From Chaenocephalus aceratus (lineage: Eukaryota; Chordata; Actinopteri; Perciformes; Channichthyidae), in assembly GCA_023974075.1 (NCBI GenBank), contig CM043800.1, positions 12,608,894 through 12,672,893 on the forward strand: a stretch of DNA of 64,000 nt, in the 5' to 3' direction. How positions within the stretch are numbered: position 1 is the stretch's first letter; every line of letters begins with the position of its first letter. Position numbers and translations under genes: made by a program. A model generated the notes under the pieces. That model worked only from the letters and a program-made list of their open reading frames with translations. It had not been told where the DNA came from and searched no databases. Shown here piece after piece: positions 10,305 to 21,806 of the stretch.

Positions 10305-10844
10305 TTTCCAAGACCAGCACACAGTATCCGCGATTCCTGGAGCAAAATCAGCACAGCAGCAAAGGACAGGCGAAAACAGCAGCGTGGAAGCGCTCCGGTC
10401 CCTCCGTGGTATCCCCGAGGTGAAAGCAGGCCTCTGCAACAGCAGAACCAGGACAGGTGGAAAGCAGGCCCCAGCGGTGGTAAAATCCTCCTGCGTACAG
10501 CAGCACACGCCCGGTGGAAGCAGGCCAAGCCCGAAGCGTGGATCCACTCCGTCTCTCCGCGACGACTCCTCTCCAGTACAGCCTCTACAGGTGGGAGCAG
10601 GCCTCCGTAGATCGCAGATCTCAGGCAGCAAACGGGTGTGTGTGTTTCTCTCTCTCAGGTGTGCGTGATTAACCCTACAAAGAAACGGTACAGCCTGGCG
10701 TTAGTATTAACGTCTTCCTGCAAAGCAGAAGGAGTAGCCGGCGAGCGCTCGTCGACCGAAATGGTTATATTTGGGTTCAGTCTGTGGACCGTTAAACTGG
10801 TCCGGCTACTATAGAGATATGCTCTGAAGCGAGAAGAGGTGTTT

Positions 10845-11020
10845 GAATGACGCATGCATCGTGGCGCAAGCTACTTATAGGGGGTGATTCCCTGACGTTG
10901 ACGTCAAGATCACCAGCCAATCAGGATTGGCGTAATGAGATTGATGCTTCTGTTTGCTCCGCGATGAGGCGCATCCCATAGTGAGACATCGAACGGAGTG
11001 TTATGAATAAGAACTATATA
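10845..11020. repeat. DIRS right inverted terminal repeat
   Basis: Reverse complement of 4430-4560, with the same GACGTTGACGTCAAGATCACC and GCTCCGCGATGAGGCGCATC blocks. It ends in ACACTCCGTTCGATGTCTCAC-type sequence (reverse strand) that reappears in the internal region at 4660-4702. Confidence 0.85.
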
Positions 11021-11055
11021 TCTGGTGTAACTACCAACAGTTCATAGACATTTAA

Positions 11056-11508
11056 AGAGGCCCTATTATGCTTTTGTGGTTTTTTACTGTAGTGTGTTAT
11101 ATAGGTTTTTTCTTTTAATGTAAAATGGTCTGCAAAGGCTTAAATCCCAAAGTTCCCTCCATAGGGAGTTTCTCTCCCACACACTACACCGTGCCTAGAA
11201 CGCCTCCATTGGACTCCTTTGTTTACTTCCATTACATAATGACATCACTATAACACTGCTTCTATTAGCGCTCCAACACATTGTAGGTGATAGGCTAAGG
11301 GGCGGGACATCTCAAAGCGGTTGACCAATCACAACGGAGCCTGCCAGCTAACCCATCAGAGCAGACTGGGCTCTGGTTTCAGACAGAGGGTGAAAAGAGG
11401 AAGTATGAGACAAATAAAGAGCTTTTTAAAGATTAAAGCTTGAGACATGTCACAGTAGAGGCACTAAATAGAAATATGAAACCTGATAATGAGCATAATA
11501 TGTACTCT
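11056..11508. mobile_element. TTAA-flanked MITE, 453 bp
   Basis: TTAA lies at 11052-11055 and 11509-11512. The ends are AGAGGCCCTATTATGCTTTT and, in reverse complement, AGAGTACATATTATGCTCAT. The TTAA target fits Kolobok or piggyBac, and the AG start favours Kolobok. The interior is non-coding. Confidence 0.65.
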
Positions 11509-11771
11509 TTAAGCAAATGGACATACTAGACGAGTACACATACCCCAAAAAATGCACAAAAAGTAATACTTGAGTAAATTAACTTAATTGTTTTTAAATT
11601 TGGGCTAAGCAATGTATCACATCTATCCATGAAAACGGATTTTGTTAATACAGTTTGTTTCTTTTGTTGTTTCATTTCATTTCAAACCTTTATTTATACA
11701 GATAAAATCCCATTGAGATCATTGATCTCTTTTCCAAGGGAGACCTGTTCAAGTAGTTCCACATTACAAAA

Positions 11772-14700
11772 TTATCCACATAAACAGGTACCAATAGCTT
11801 CTGATTGACTAGCATCCAACCGAGCTTTAAAAACATTTAGTAGCACCAGATTGTTAAGTTTCCATTTAATTTGCAGACTATTCCAAGACAGAGGAGCTGC
11901 GCATCTAAAAGCTGTCTTCCCTAAGACAGTCCAAGCAGTTGGCACATTTAATAAAACCACAGCATTCGATCTCAGGCAGTAGCCACTTACAATTCTCCGT
12001 GAGATCAGGGAGCAGATATAAGATGGAAGTTTCCCTAGCATCGCTTTGTATATAAAAATGAACCAGTGACTGAGCCTCCGTACAGTTAGTGAAAGCAAAC
12101 CAGCCCTTGCATACAGGGTACAGTGATGGGTTAATGCTTTACAGTTTGTCACAAATCTCAGTGCACTGTGATACGCAGCATCTAACTTGACCAGGCAATG
12201 GGCAGGTGCATTCATATAGATCAGATCCCCATAGTCCAGCACAGGTAAAAAGGTCACAGTGACTAGCCTTTTCCTGGCCTCAAGCGAGAAACAGGACTTG
12301 TTTCTGAAAAAGAACCCTAGCCTAACCCTCAGTTTTTTTAGCAGGTTATTGACATGAAGTTTAAAAGAGAGACAATCATCAAGCCAGATACCAAGGTATT
12401 TGTAACAGGCAACAACTTCAAGTTTTGTCCCTTGCGTAGTTACAATATCTAAAACAGGCTCTGGTGTCTTTTTTGCTTTTGAAAAGAGCATTACCTTGGT
12501 TTTATCCACATTTAAAAGAAGATTTAATTCAGAGAACTGAGTCTGAATAATGTTAAAAACAGCCTGTAATTTAACAACAGCCTCCTTAATGGTGGGACCT
12601 ACACAATACATCACAGTATCATCCGCATAAAAATGTAAAGTAGCTTCATCCACATTATCACCTACGCTGTTAATATATATGGAGAATAAAAGTGGTCCTA
12701 AAACAGAACCTTGTGGTACACCATTAGAAATGTTTAACCACTCAGAAGACAGTCCATCAAAATGAACACATTGGGACCTTTCAGAGAGGTAGTTCACAAA
12801 CTACCCCACTGCAAGGCTGGATATGCCTATACTGGCTAGCCTCTGCTTTAAGATGAGATGATCAACGGTGTCAAACGCTTTGGAAAGGTCAATAAACAGA
12901 GCTGCACAACTCTGCTTATTATCTAAAATACTAGTAATGTCATTCACCACTTTCATTGTGGCAGTGATGGTGCTGTGTTTCTTTCTGAAGCCTGACTGAT
13001 GTTTAGACAGGATGTCATTTGTACATAAAAACTCCTTTACCTGTTCACTCACTAGGCATTCAAGAACCTTAGCCAGAACTGACAATTTAGAGATTGGCCT
13101 ATAGTTATTTAAAATAGTTGCCTCCCCTCCTTTCAGTAAAGGCAAGACATACTGTAAGCTGACTTCCATACTTTTGGAATTGCATTTGTGCTGAGAGAGA
13201 GGTTAAAAAGAGAAGTAAGAGGTGGAGCAATAAAGTCTGCAGCTATCTTTAAAAAGAAAGGTTCTAAGTTGTCCGGGCCAGCCGGTTTCCTAGGATCTAG
13301 CTTAGATAAGGCTTCATGAACAACATCAACAGTAAAAGGGGTAAAACTGAAAGGGTTTTCCAGACCACGTTGTTCAGAGTCACAGACTGTGGTGTTTACA
13401 GAAGCAGAGTTAGTGACATAATCAAATAGAGAACCACAGGACACAAAATGCTCATTAAAGCAATTTAGCATAGTAGCCCTGTCCGATATAGAGCCAGATG
13501 CTGTGGTAAGGCACGGAGGTAGCTCATTACGGATCTCACCGGTTGATATCGATTTTATTGCTTTCCAAAATTTCCTAGGATTATTTAGGTTTTCTGTGGT
13601 AACTGACAAATAGTACTTCGACTTTGCAATTTTGACATTTGAAGTGAAGCTATTCCTTAGCTGCCTAAAACGCAGCCATTCTATCTCTGAGCCTGATTTC
13701 CTAGCCTTTGCCCAGGCCTTGTTTCTCTCATGAAGGAGACTAGACAGCTCAGCAGAAAACCAAGGATTGTCTCGTCCCTTTACTCTAAATTTACGCAGGG
13801 GTGCATGTCTATCAATGATCTCCATAAAACCAAGATAAAAATAAGACCATGCGGTTTCTACATCAGCACACAGATCGATTTTACCCCAATCAAAATCAAA
13901 CAGATCATGCACAAAACCCTGCTCCACAAAATGTTTTATGTCTCTCTTGATGATAATGCGAGGTTTAACCTTTTGGACCTTAGTGTCCCTAATTGTGGCT
14001 ACAACACAGTGATCGCTCAGATCATTTGCAAATACTCCCACAGAAGAATATTTATGGGGAACATTAGTTAAAATGAGATCAATTAGGGAGGATTTATTAG
14101 GGGACTTAATATTTGGGCGAGTAGGACTGTCCCCAATCTGAGTAACATTCAATGAGATACAAAGGTTTTTAAAATCCTCTGACACTGCAGTTAACCAGTC
14201 CCAGTTAAAATCTCCAAGTAGCACTATTTCCTTGTAGTCTAGTTGTGATAAAAGATTTTCTAGTGAAGACAAGGAGTCTTTGACAGCTGAGGGGGGTCTG
14301 TAACAACTCACCACCATGACCTGTTGACCCTTTGCCACTTCTATATTTAAGGCTAAAAATTCAAATTGCTTATTGATCGATTTGGAAACTTATGTAGTTA
14401 CACTGAACTTATTCTTAACATAAATTGCAACGCCACCACCTTTATTAGGCCGGTCGGTACGATACACATTAAAACCATTTAAGGCAATGTCAGAGGCCAA
14501 AATAGACTTATTTAGCCATGTTTCAGATAAGACAATGACGTCAGCGTCAGTCGATTTTGCCCATATACGGACAAAATGTAGTTTACCTAACAGACTGCGC
14601 ACATTCAAGTGGATGAAATCCAACCCAGACCTAGCTTTAAAATCAGCAGGAATAGCGATCTGACTATTACTACTGGGCGGACCAGGGTTAGGTTGTACAT

Positions 14701-15058
14701 TTCCTGACAGTAATAACAACAAAAAAACCAGGCATCTTTTCCTCTTAAATGACACACATACATTGTCATCTAATTTAGAAACACCGGAAAAGTCTGCGAG
14801 AGTGTGATTAGAGCTTAAGAAGCAGTCCTGAAGAACCATCATCGCAGGAAAATAAAAAAGACAAACATATTTTGTCGAGCAGATTGACTGTGACAAGGCA
14901 ACCGGTAATTGTTTGAGCAACACATCCGAACCTTTGCAGGGGATGCCCACTGCGGGTGGCAGAACAGACCTGAATCCAGTAGTCTTCTCAGAATGACTAG
15001 AGATCTTCTCATAGTCCAAAACAGTTAACAGGCACAGCAGAATCCCGATATGGGCCAT
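11772..15058 (-). pseudogene. L2-type LINE ORF2, copy 2
   Basis: The start is MAHIGILLCLLTVLDYEK at 15058. The leader includes KRCLVFLLLLLSGNVQPNPGP, then endonuclease (FIHLNVRSLLGKL, SETW, GDFNWDW intact, SDH as LSDHCVV), reverse transcriptase (LNNYRPIS, PQGSVLGPLLF, YADD) and C-terminal domain ending at 11772. It is the best preserved of the three copies. Damage: a Leu codon changed to TAA near 14393-14395, a 5-bp insertion near 13150 that shifts the frame between endonuclease and reverse transcriptase, and a Trp codon (VGWFVNYL in copy 1) changed to TAG near 12799. It cannot make the full protein. Confidence 0.85.
14678..14704 (-). other. 2A-like motif, LINE copy 2
   Basis: Encodes GNVQPNPGP in frame between the leader and the endonuclease. 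It is identical at the protein level to copies 1 and 3. Confidence 0.6.
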
Positions 15059-15490
15059 TTTCCCAGACCAGCAGAGCATCCGGATAGGCGTGCAAGCAGG
15101 CCCGAAATGTGGAGGCGCTCCGTTCTCCTCGCGATATCACCGGTGCAGAACCTCCTCAGTACAGCAGGATAGGCGAAGCAGGACCAGCTCGAGGCGTAGA
15201 GGCGCTCTGGTCTCTCAGCGATATCCCCGTGGTAAAACGTCCTCGGTACCGTAGAGCACGACAGGTGGATTAGGTGGATACAGGCCTCCGCTACAGCAGG
15301 TGTAAAGCAGGCCGCAGCCCGAACGCGAAGCCGCTCCGGTCTCTCCGTTACGCCCCCCGGGGTAAAATCTCGCCAGGACAGCAGCACACGACAAGTGGAA
15401 GCAGGTCCCTGCCACAGCACACCTGGGCAGGTGGAAAAAGGGGGCCCAAACAACAACGTGCAGCCGCTCCGTCTCTCCGCGACTTCCCGG

Positions 15491-16059
15491 GAAAAACAGG
15501 TAAACCTCCTATCCAATCCATGTCTGTTTGAGTAAGACATGGTCAATTTTTGAAAACATTCACACAAATGTTGAATTGGAAACGGCATACTAATGCTCTC
15601 TCAGGTCAAATAGAATATCTGTAATTGTGGACTGTCTGTATATATCTTCATATTTTCCCCTCTTTCAGTTTAAACGCTACACAGCTGCAGTAAGGTATGA
15701 TTTACATTTTAAGGGTTTGACGTGTGTTTAAATGGGCTTTTTGGGTTATTGCATTTTTTTTGTTTTCACATAGATGTATTTTCGGACTGACAAGCAGTCA
15801 TTCACTGAAAGCATTTGTTCAATTAGGCTCTGTGTGAAAATGTCAGAAACCAGATTTACTGAGTGGATAAATTGCCCGATCTGTGCACTAAGGTTTGATT
15901 ATGTCTAGACCTCTCAGTGCTTTTCCCATCAGGCTGCACTAATGACCCTGCAGTGCAGTGTGTTATTATGTGCGGAGGATGTCCAGTGGTTGCAACAATA
16001 TAAATGCCTACATTTAGAGTCCTTTGCTCTTACAGAAATGAATGAATATGCAAACAACC
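15491..16059. other. no gene recognised
   Basis: AT-rich sequence between LINE copy 2 and the Kolobok element. It has short homopolymer runs and nothing assignable. Confidence 0.4.
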
Positions 16060-16295
16060 TTAAAGGAATGGTCCACTCATTAGATAATTAATCAAAACTT
16101 CAGTATTTAGTGAAACATTATGTTTAAACCATACCCTGAAGAAATCAGCGATATTCCCCGGTAAATAATGATTTTATAGCTCTTTTTTATCAAAACCTGT
16201 ATATTCCGTCTGGCCGCCGCCATTTTTGCCATTTTCAGTAGTCACGTGATGGTCGTGATGTCATCCATGCATTCACTTTGTCAACACACGGAAAC

Positions 16296-16379
16296 ATGGC
16301 GGAGTATTTCAGTTCGGACTCGTCAGCAGAGGAAGAAGTGACCAATGTGAAGAGATTGGATGGGGGAATTCAGCCATAC
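16296..16379 (+). pseudogene. start of second Kolobok frame
   Basis: ATG 16296 opens MAEYFSSDSSAEEEVTNVKR and ends at GGIQPY, where LINE tail sequence cuts in. An acidic Ser-rich head followed by a G-I-x-PY motif resembles the accessory protein of fish Kolobok elements (similar in start to P2X7 C-terminal-like proteins). Only 28 residues remain. Confidence 0.4.
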
Positions 16380-16530
16380 ATATCAGTATGACAATACGAC
16401 CCTCTGAGGGATCCCTCTCCCAGGACGGACAGACGTGCAATAGATGCCGTGTGTAAATTGAAAAGATAATACATTTGCAACATAGGTAGTCCAAATGTTT
16501 GGAAATGCATGTGTGTATAATAGGAAGATG
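16380..16530 (-). mobile_element. LINE 3' UTR fragment inside the Kolobok element
   Basis: Matches 2690-2710 joined to about 2812-2935 (CCCAGGACGGACAGACGTGC, TGCAACATAGGTAGTCC). A deletion of roughly 100 bp lies between the two parts. It lacks the CAAT tail, so it is a rearranged piece and not a clean insertion. Confidence 0.6.
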
Positions 16531-16608
16531 ATATAAGATACTATATGTATGCATGTAGTACCACCCTTGCTAGCGATTCCCGCTCTAGTTTAGCATACTC
16601 AGCTTCGT

Positions 16609-16770
16609 TGTCCCTGGCCATAGAATCACGATTTTATGGGGCCGGAAAAACTGGGGGAAAATACACACTAGCCGGTACTACGCTATATGGAAAGGCCACC
16701 AACAACTGTCCTGGCCTGGACGCTAAAGGACGTTAAAACGGGACTAGCCGCTGCAATGGAAATGCGCTAT
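16609..16770. repeat. third copy of the GATTTTATGGGGCCGG repeat
   Basis: Parallels 2430-2600 from CCCTGGCC through CACGATTTTATGGGGCCGG to TGGAAATGCGCTAT, with many substitutions. It ends one base before the THAP intron start region. Confidence 0.6.
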
Positions 16771-16777
16771 AACATAC

Positions 16778-17155
16778 CTTATTCTTACTCCGAGCACTAC
16801 TTCTGCTCCTCCGTCGCTTCACACTTGCAGAGGGCGATTTCTCAACTGGCCGAACTGGTGTCCTGGTCGGTGATGACACCAGAAAGACTGATGGTACTGC
16901 ATCTCCATTAAGTAATGGTTGTTCCATAAATCCCATGTTATGTTTTATCATACTCTCAGAGTAGTCGTCCGGAAATTTGAAATGTTCGCTGCATACATGA
17001 GCCTGTGAATCTTTCGGTTCGGGCCGGCCACATTTCGCTAGCCACTGCCTCCGAATGTACTTCTTAGGCTTACCTTTTGGCAACAGATGGAACCGAGCAT
17101 TCCGTGGATTGTTCCTATCAGAATTGTGGCAATATTTCGCGATACAGTGAGGCAT
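16778..17155 (-). pseudogene. THAP zinc-finger exon of the Kolobok element
   Basis: ATG 17155 opens MPHCIAKYCHNSDRNNPRNA. The THAP fold is visible: C-x4-C (HCIAKYCH), FHLLPKG, the invariant Trp and Pro region (RRQWLAKCGRPEPK), C-x2-H in HVCSEHF, and the closing AVPSVF motif at about residues 80-90. A basic tail (VKRRRSRSSARSKNK) follows and could serve as a nuclear localisation signal. The exon ends in AATAAG|GTATGT, a consensus donor at 16778. THAP domains bind the transposon ends. The 126 codons are open, but no downstream transposase exon survives. A domesticated host THAP gene is less likely, given the TTAA-bounded repeat around it. Confidence 0.75.
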
Positions 17156-17403
17156 AATTGAAGAGAGAAACTACAGTAAATAACATGGAGATCAACGTGT
17201 CTTCGAAAACCAAACGCATGGTTTTCGTCACGTCCGGAAAATGGCGGCGCCCACAGTGTTGATGTTATTTCGGTATATAATCAGTTTAAAATCACTGATA
17301 ATGTCATCGGATTAAAAAAAAAAAAAAGACTGGCAGAGACTGGTCTGTTTTATCGGATGATAATTATTTAAAAATGAGTGTCATGAGCATACCATTCCTT
17401 TAA

Positions 17404-19196
17404 TAGGATGGGTATAATATTTTAGAAGTAAAATCCAATTTAATGTAGCTACCCACAGAATAATAACTACTCAATGCTGGCCTATATAATGTGTCATGAG
17501 GAGTTTGGATGGCGGGGCACTAGTATATGAATATTACACAGCAAATAGCAGTAACATGCTGACTCAGTACTGTCAAAAGCACATGGTGGCCTTGTGGTGG
17601 GTGTCTAGGGAGGTCATAACTGTGGCTGCAACTAATAAGTTTACATTGAATATGCCAAGTATATTCTAAAATTAATCAATCAGCCATGAAAAGGTCAAAG
17701 ACAATGTTCAAGCGGATGTCTTTAAATATGTTGTTTTCTTGAAGTCTCCATATTGGAAAGTCCGAAAAAATGCATTTGCTGCCAATGTTTTATTTTGATA
17801 AACCTATCAACCAGTGGGGAACCGTGTCTATCACAACTGGACCTTCTGTAGACAAACACTTGCGACAACAGGGCATATTTTCTTCAGTGGAAAAATTGAA
17901 TCATAAGAAATTACTCCGGAAAAGCTGCAGATAGAGCCATAAGAAATGAATGCAACTGATTATTTAATGTGTAATGTTGTTGTTATAGGCAATAAGTTAA
18001 GCTTTGTTAGTTCCAGGTTTAATATGTGCAATAAGTTCATTTCAATAAGTTTTGCAATAAACATTGAACCAGTCAGGCCCTCGACTACCGATTTTTTTAT
18101 TTTGGCCCACTGTGTATTTGAGTTTGACACCCCTGATCTAGATCCTCTGAACTACCAGTGAACTACCGGGCCTTCTAGAGTACCCTGGAACTGAGGGAAA
18201 CTCTGAAAGAACACGCCCATTGGCCACAAATCAATATATGATTGGTTGATCAAGCTGTCAATCCAAACGTACGGTAGAAGGATATTCTACCCAGAACAAG
18301 ATCTGATTGGTTGCTTTCTTTTCTAACACAAAACCACTGAAATGCGTAGTGCATGGACCGAGAAGGACAAACAAATCAACGTAACACTGTAATATTACAG
18401 ATCAACAACACAGATACAATTCTCATTTATTCATTTTATATACATTTTATTTATATAATTAAATCGAATTTTTGTTTGTTTTATCTAAGTGTTGCAGGGT
18501 ATTCTCTGAATACCTTGAAGGCCCTGACGGTTTGCCACTGCTATCAACTAATCATTGCAGCTCCAATCATTTATTTCAAATGTTGTATTTTCTAATGTTT
18601 TTTTTTTGTCCATATTGGTTGCACTTAATATGCTATCCAATATCCAGTAATGGTGCAGTATATGAAATGCCCACATGCATGAGGTCGTAATATGTTTATA
18701 TTTTATAGACATAGCATATTTATTAAAGCAATTATATTGTTATCTATCTTCATTAATACCATAACACCACTGAATACATTTTTATATGCACATTTTAATA
18801 TATAAATGTTTTACATATTGGTAACATGTGCACATTTTTATTTTAAATTGTTATGTTTATATAAATATTGTTGTTAATTTTTTGTCAACTGTTATGCTTA
18901 CTACTTAAAATAATTTGTTGCTTTATTCTTAATTGCACATTTTTACTTTAGCTTCTCAAATTTAAATAAACATTGTTCATTTTTTTAATATATTGTATTG
19001 CACAATTTAATAAACATCTTATGTTTAAAGAAACATTCTTATTTGATTGTTCTAAACTTGCACGAAACCCAGTGCCCCTCGAGTAAAATACTCTGATTAT
19101 GTCACGTGATATCTATTATCACGTAAAAAAGTAATCAAAAGTAATGTAATTCATCCATTTCACCCCAGAACCTACATCTTCTTACACCCTTCCGAG
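17404..19196. other. mostly AT-rich, no gene recognised
   Basis: Apart from the hAT-like terminus at 18062-18135 I recognise only AT-rich stretches, including 18700-19020 with several AATAAA-like runs. Nothing supports a transcript. Confidence 0.4.
18062..18135. mobile_element. hAT-like terminal fragment
   Basis: Ends in TTGAGTTTGACACCCCTG, the reverse complement of a CAGGGGTGTCAAACTC terminus found in vertebrate hAT elements. No partner end was found. Confidence 0.4.
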
Positions 19197-21122
19197 CAGG
19201 GCCGGTCTTTGGCATAGGCGACATAGGCGGTCGACTAGGGTGCCAGATCTTGGGGGGCGCTGCGCTGGTAGTTCTGGGAGGGAAAACATTTTTTTTGACT
19301 GTTTGGCTCATCCTAATTTTCAGCCGTGATGTAACAACATTCATAATTAAGTCAAGGTAACACCCTTTTCACCCCGGTTACACTTTTTATTTGCCCTGTA
19401 CGATGGGCGCTGTAAGTGATGAAAGTGGGGGATGTTGACTTATCATGCGCCCGCAGCTCTCAGCCAAAGTGCGAGCAGGCCTCTGAGCGAGCAAGAGAGA
19501 AAGAGAGGGCGCGCATCGGTACCGCTGATTGTTGTTGGATTGAGGCTGATAACTACATCTCAGTGAGGTAAAGAACTCTTGGGTGTTTAGACAGTTCACT
19601 TTAGTCTAAGTTACCTCAGTGGGTCTCAAACAGTTTGGTCACGGCCGTCACGTTGGCACATTTCACTTCTTCCTTTCAGAATGAGGCGAAAAGTATTAAA
19701 AGAGGTGAAAATCACTACTCGGGTCATGTTGAGAGCTGTACATACACACAAGGGGAGTTAGTCGGTTCCGTAAGAGCCAGCATGCGGGACCGGGATTCTG
19801 GGATTTGTAGTCTTTCTTGTTGCATATTTTTCATAGTCTTATATATTAACAGTTTTACGACAAACTGTGACTTTTTTGACATGGAAATTATTTTGTAAGA
19901 TGGACAAACATCATATGTGTAATTCGTGGCACAATTCAAACGGGATCGAAAGATTATCTTTCTCTCCCCATTGACTTCAATACATACTTTTTCCGAAATA
20001 AGGTCCCATGGGCGGGACTTCACCTCTCTATTAGCTATAGTAGGTTATTGGTTATGTTCACATACTTATTTGGTTATTACAATGTAAACCGATCTTTTTC
20101 ATATGGGTTGTTACGTCCCCACTAGGGATGAGGAAATGCAACACACGCCAGTTGGAATTGGTATAGTTATAATGGGTTTATTTTAAATAGCAGGGTAAAC
20201 AAAGTGGCAGGCATGCAGCCTGGAACAACAAAAAAGGCCAAAAGAGCACAGATTGATAACTAACCAAACAAAAGGAGGACTTTAACAAAAAGAGTCTACT
20301 TGCATACAAGGAAATAAACACTATTACACTAAATAAAAAACAAAACAAAACCTCACTTTAAAAGTGGTACAACTAACACAAAGAGTCTATACAAAAACAC
20401 AGCCAAACTAAAGGCAACAGTCACAAAATCCTAAATTACTCTAAACACTAACTAAGCTACTCTACACTCTAACTAAGCTACTCTAGACACTACTAATCAC
20501 ACGAGTTTAACCACAGTTTAACAGAATTTGCTAAGGAACAAGTAGCGAGAGGCGTCTGTCCACATGTCAGAGCCTCTTGAGTGATCGTCAGTCACATGCT
20601 TTGTAGTCATCTCCAGCAGGTGTGCGCCAGCTGTGCGCTGCAATTGGAGTGCGTCGGGCCCGGCGTGCTTCAATCACAATCTTCAGGAGGCGGACCAGGA
20701 GATGGCAGCCAATCACGTCAGGGCAACCGCACAGCTTATTTACATACAACACAGATTAACACAGTTAAGACGACAGGAAGGCAGCAGTCGTAACATGGGT
20801 GTTTAGAGTTGTACCCCCTAGATCTAGTCTCTAGTAATTCTGCTCATAGTGCACCATATTGAAGCATTTTACTTTAAAATGTTAAAACAAATCCCCCGGA
20901 CCCCCTTAGAGGATGTGATGTCCACCCCCCCAATTAAAACATGTTTATACAATAATTAATACATTTGAAACCTTCTTTATGTATATAACCAACATGTCAA
21001 TACGTTTCAGTTTTTGTAGTGTATTGGTCTTTTGTAGAGATTTTTCATTTATTCTTTGTATATTCTATTGTGTATTGCTTGTAATCTCACCTAGGGCACC
21101 AAAATGTCTAAGACCGGCCCTG
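19197..21122. mobile_element. hAT element (CAGGGCCGGTCTT ends) with nested solo LTR
   Basis: Left end CAGGGCCGGTCTTTGGCATA at 19197. The right end is its complement (AAGACCGGCCCTG) ending 21122. Flanking octamers are CTTCCGAG and CCTATGAG (5/8 match), so a target duplication is plausible but decayed. No transposase frame was seen. Near 19618 a TCAGTGGGTCTCAAAC motif looks like the end of another hAT family. Confidence 0.6.
20109..20795 (-). mobile_element. solo LTR, 687 bp
   Basis: Starts TGTTACGTCCCCAC and ends CAGTCGTAACA. A perfect 5-bp target duplication TGGGT lies at 20104-20108 and 20796-20800. The ends form the short inverted TGTTACG/CGTAACA typical of fish Ty3/Gypsy LTRs. A polyadenylation-like AAATAAACC on the minus strand near 20170 suggests minus orientation. 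It remains after recombination between two LTRs. Confidence 0.8.
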
Positions 21123-21711
21123 CCTATGAGAGCTGTAATGCAGACCCATCAGGTAAACTAGCCGGGACATCCAGGCAAACTAATCGAACAGTGAGTCATG
21201 CAGCTTTTCCCGCAGCAGCAGCAGCAGCAGCAGCAGACCCTGTTGGAGGCGAACCGCCGTTAATTGCTGTCGATCGGGAACAGTAGCTTCACAGCGGGAC
21301 CTCGTTGGATTTGCTTCCCGCCAAGGACGTATCTCTGCAAATATGAACATTAAAAGCAGCGTGTTGTAGTTCGAGAGTTGTCAGTTAACAAATGCATGAA
21401 TGCGACATTACAATTCCAAGGGTAGGGATGTCAGGTGAGCAGGGGTACACAGAGCTAGGGAAACACCACAGATGACTGCGGATTCTGCACGGCGGGTGGC
21501 TGCCCTGCCTCCTGTGAAAGGAGTGGCTACCTCAACATTACTGGCACACACATGCAATGCGCCCACTTTTATTTGTTTTGGCTGGCGATAACTAGCAGGA
21601 CACATCCTAACGCTCCGTCTGTTAGTGTTGGTGTTGATGGCTGTTTGACACGCTTTTTACGCACTGATCCAGCACAGAAGTAAGGTAAGACCATTTCCTA
21701 ACTGCTATTCG

Positions 21712-21733
21712 GTGTGTGTGTGTGTGTGTGTGG
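21712..21733. repeat. (GT)n microsatellite
   Basis: Eleven GT units. Confidence 0.9.
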
Positions 21734-21806
21734 GTTTTTGGTGAGCAGTTCAAGAACACTGCTAGGTTAAAGAGACAGGACTATAGTCTAGTGTTAACTT
21801 GCCTCA

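Larger units (their letters stand above)
6874..10665 (-). mobile_element. L2/CR1-group LINE, copy 1, full-length but broken
   Basis: The 3' end (TTGTTTGTAGCCTTTATTTA at 6874) is identical to that of copy 3 at 32493. Order on the minus strand: GC-rich 5' UTR of repeated units (10305-10665), N-terminal leader, 2A-like motif, APE endonuclease, reverse transcriptase, C-terminal region, short 3' UTR. It sits inside the DIRS leader. Confidence 0.85.
4363..11020 (-). mobile_element. DIRS-type tyrosine-recombinase retrotransposon, internally deleted, with nested L2-type LINE
   Basis: The sense strand is minus. Inverted terminal repeats lie at 4363-4565 and 10845-11020. An internal complementary region at 4612-4702 joins complements of both outer ends. 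A gag-like frame is at 5985-6557, an RNase H remnant at about 5780-5953 and a tyrosine recombinase at 4763-5750. The reverse transcriptase is missing: gag is fused out of frame to the RNase H segment near 5985. A LINE occupies 6874-10665, so the DIRS element itself is only about 2.9 kb. There is no target-site duplication, as expected for recombinase integration. Confidence 0.85.
11671..15490 (-). mobile_element. L2/CR1-group LINE, copy 2, full-length but broken
   Basis: The 3' end is marked by an (ATTTC)n-like tail and CTTTATTTATACAGATAAAATCC at 11671-11710, which differs slightly from copies 1 and 3, so this is a sister subfamily. The 5' UTR (15060-15490) is GC-rich and made of several degenerate ~100-bp units (GCTCCGGTCTCTC..., GTGGAAGCAGG...). 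Confidence 0.85.
16064..17399. mobile_element. Kolobok-type DNA transposon relic with THAP exon
   Basis: TTAA flanks both ends (16060-16063 and 17400-17403). The termini are AGGAATGGTCCACTCAT and, in reverse complement, AGGAATGGTATGCTCAT. TTAA targets, AGG starts and a THAP domain are together diagnostic of the Kolobok superfamily. It keeps the start of a + strand frame at 16296 and a minus-strand THAP exon at 16778-17155. Between them lie foreign repeats (16380-16770), and the transposase core is gone. Confidence 0.8.

Noticed and set aside
10283..10668. Open frames on both strands in the LINE 5' UTR, including an extension of ORF2 to 10631
   Set aside because: GC-rich tandem units stay open by composition. 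The extension is not in frame in copy 3 and is absent in copy 2.
16778..17155. A host THAP-family gene
   Set aside because: The exon lies between TTAA-flanked inverted repeats, which fits Kolobok better. A captured function is kept as a question in the findings.
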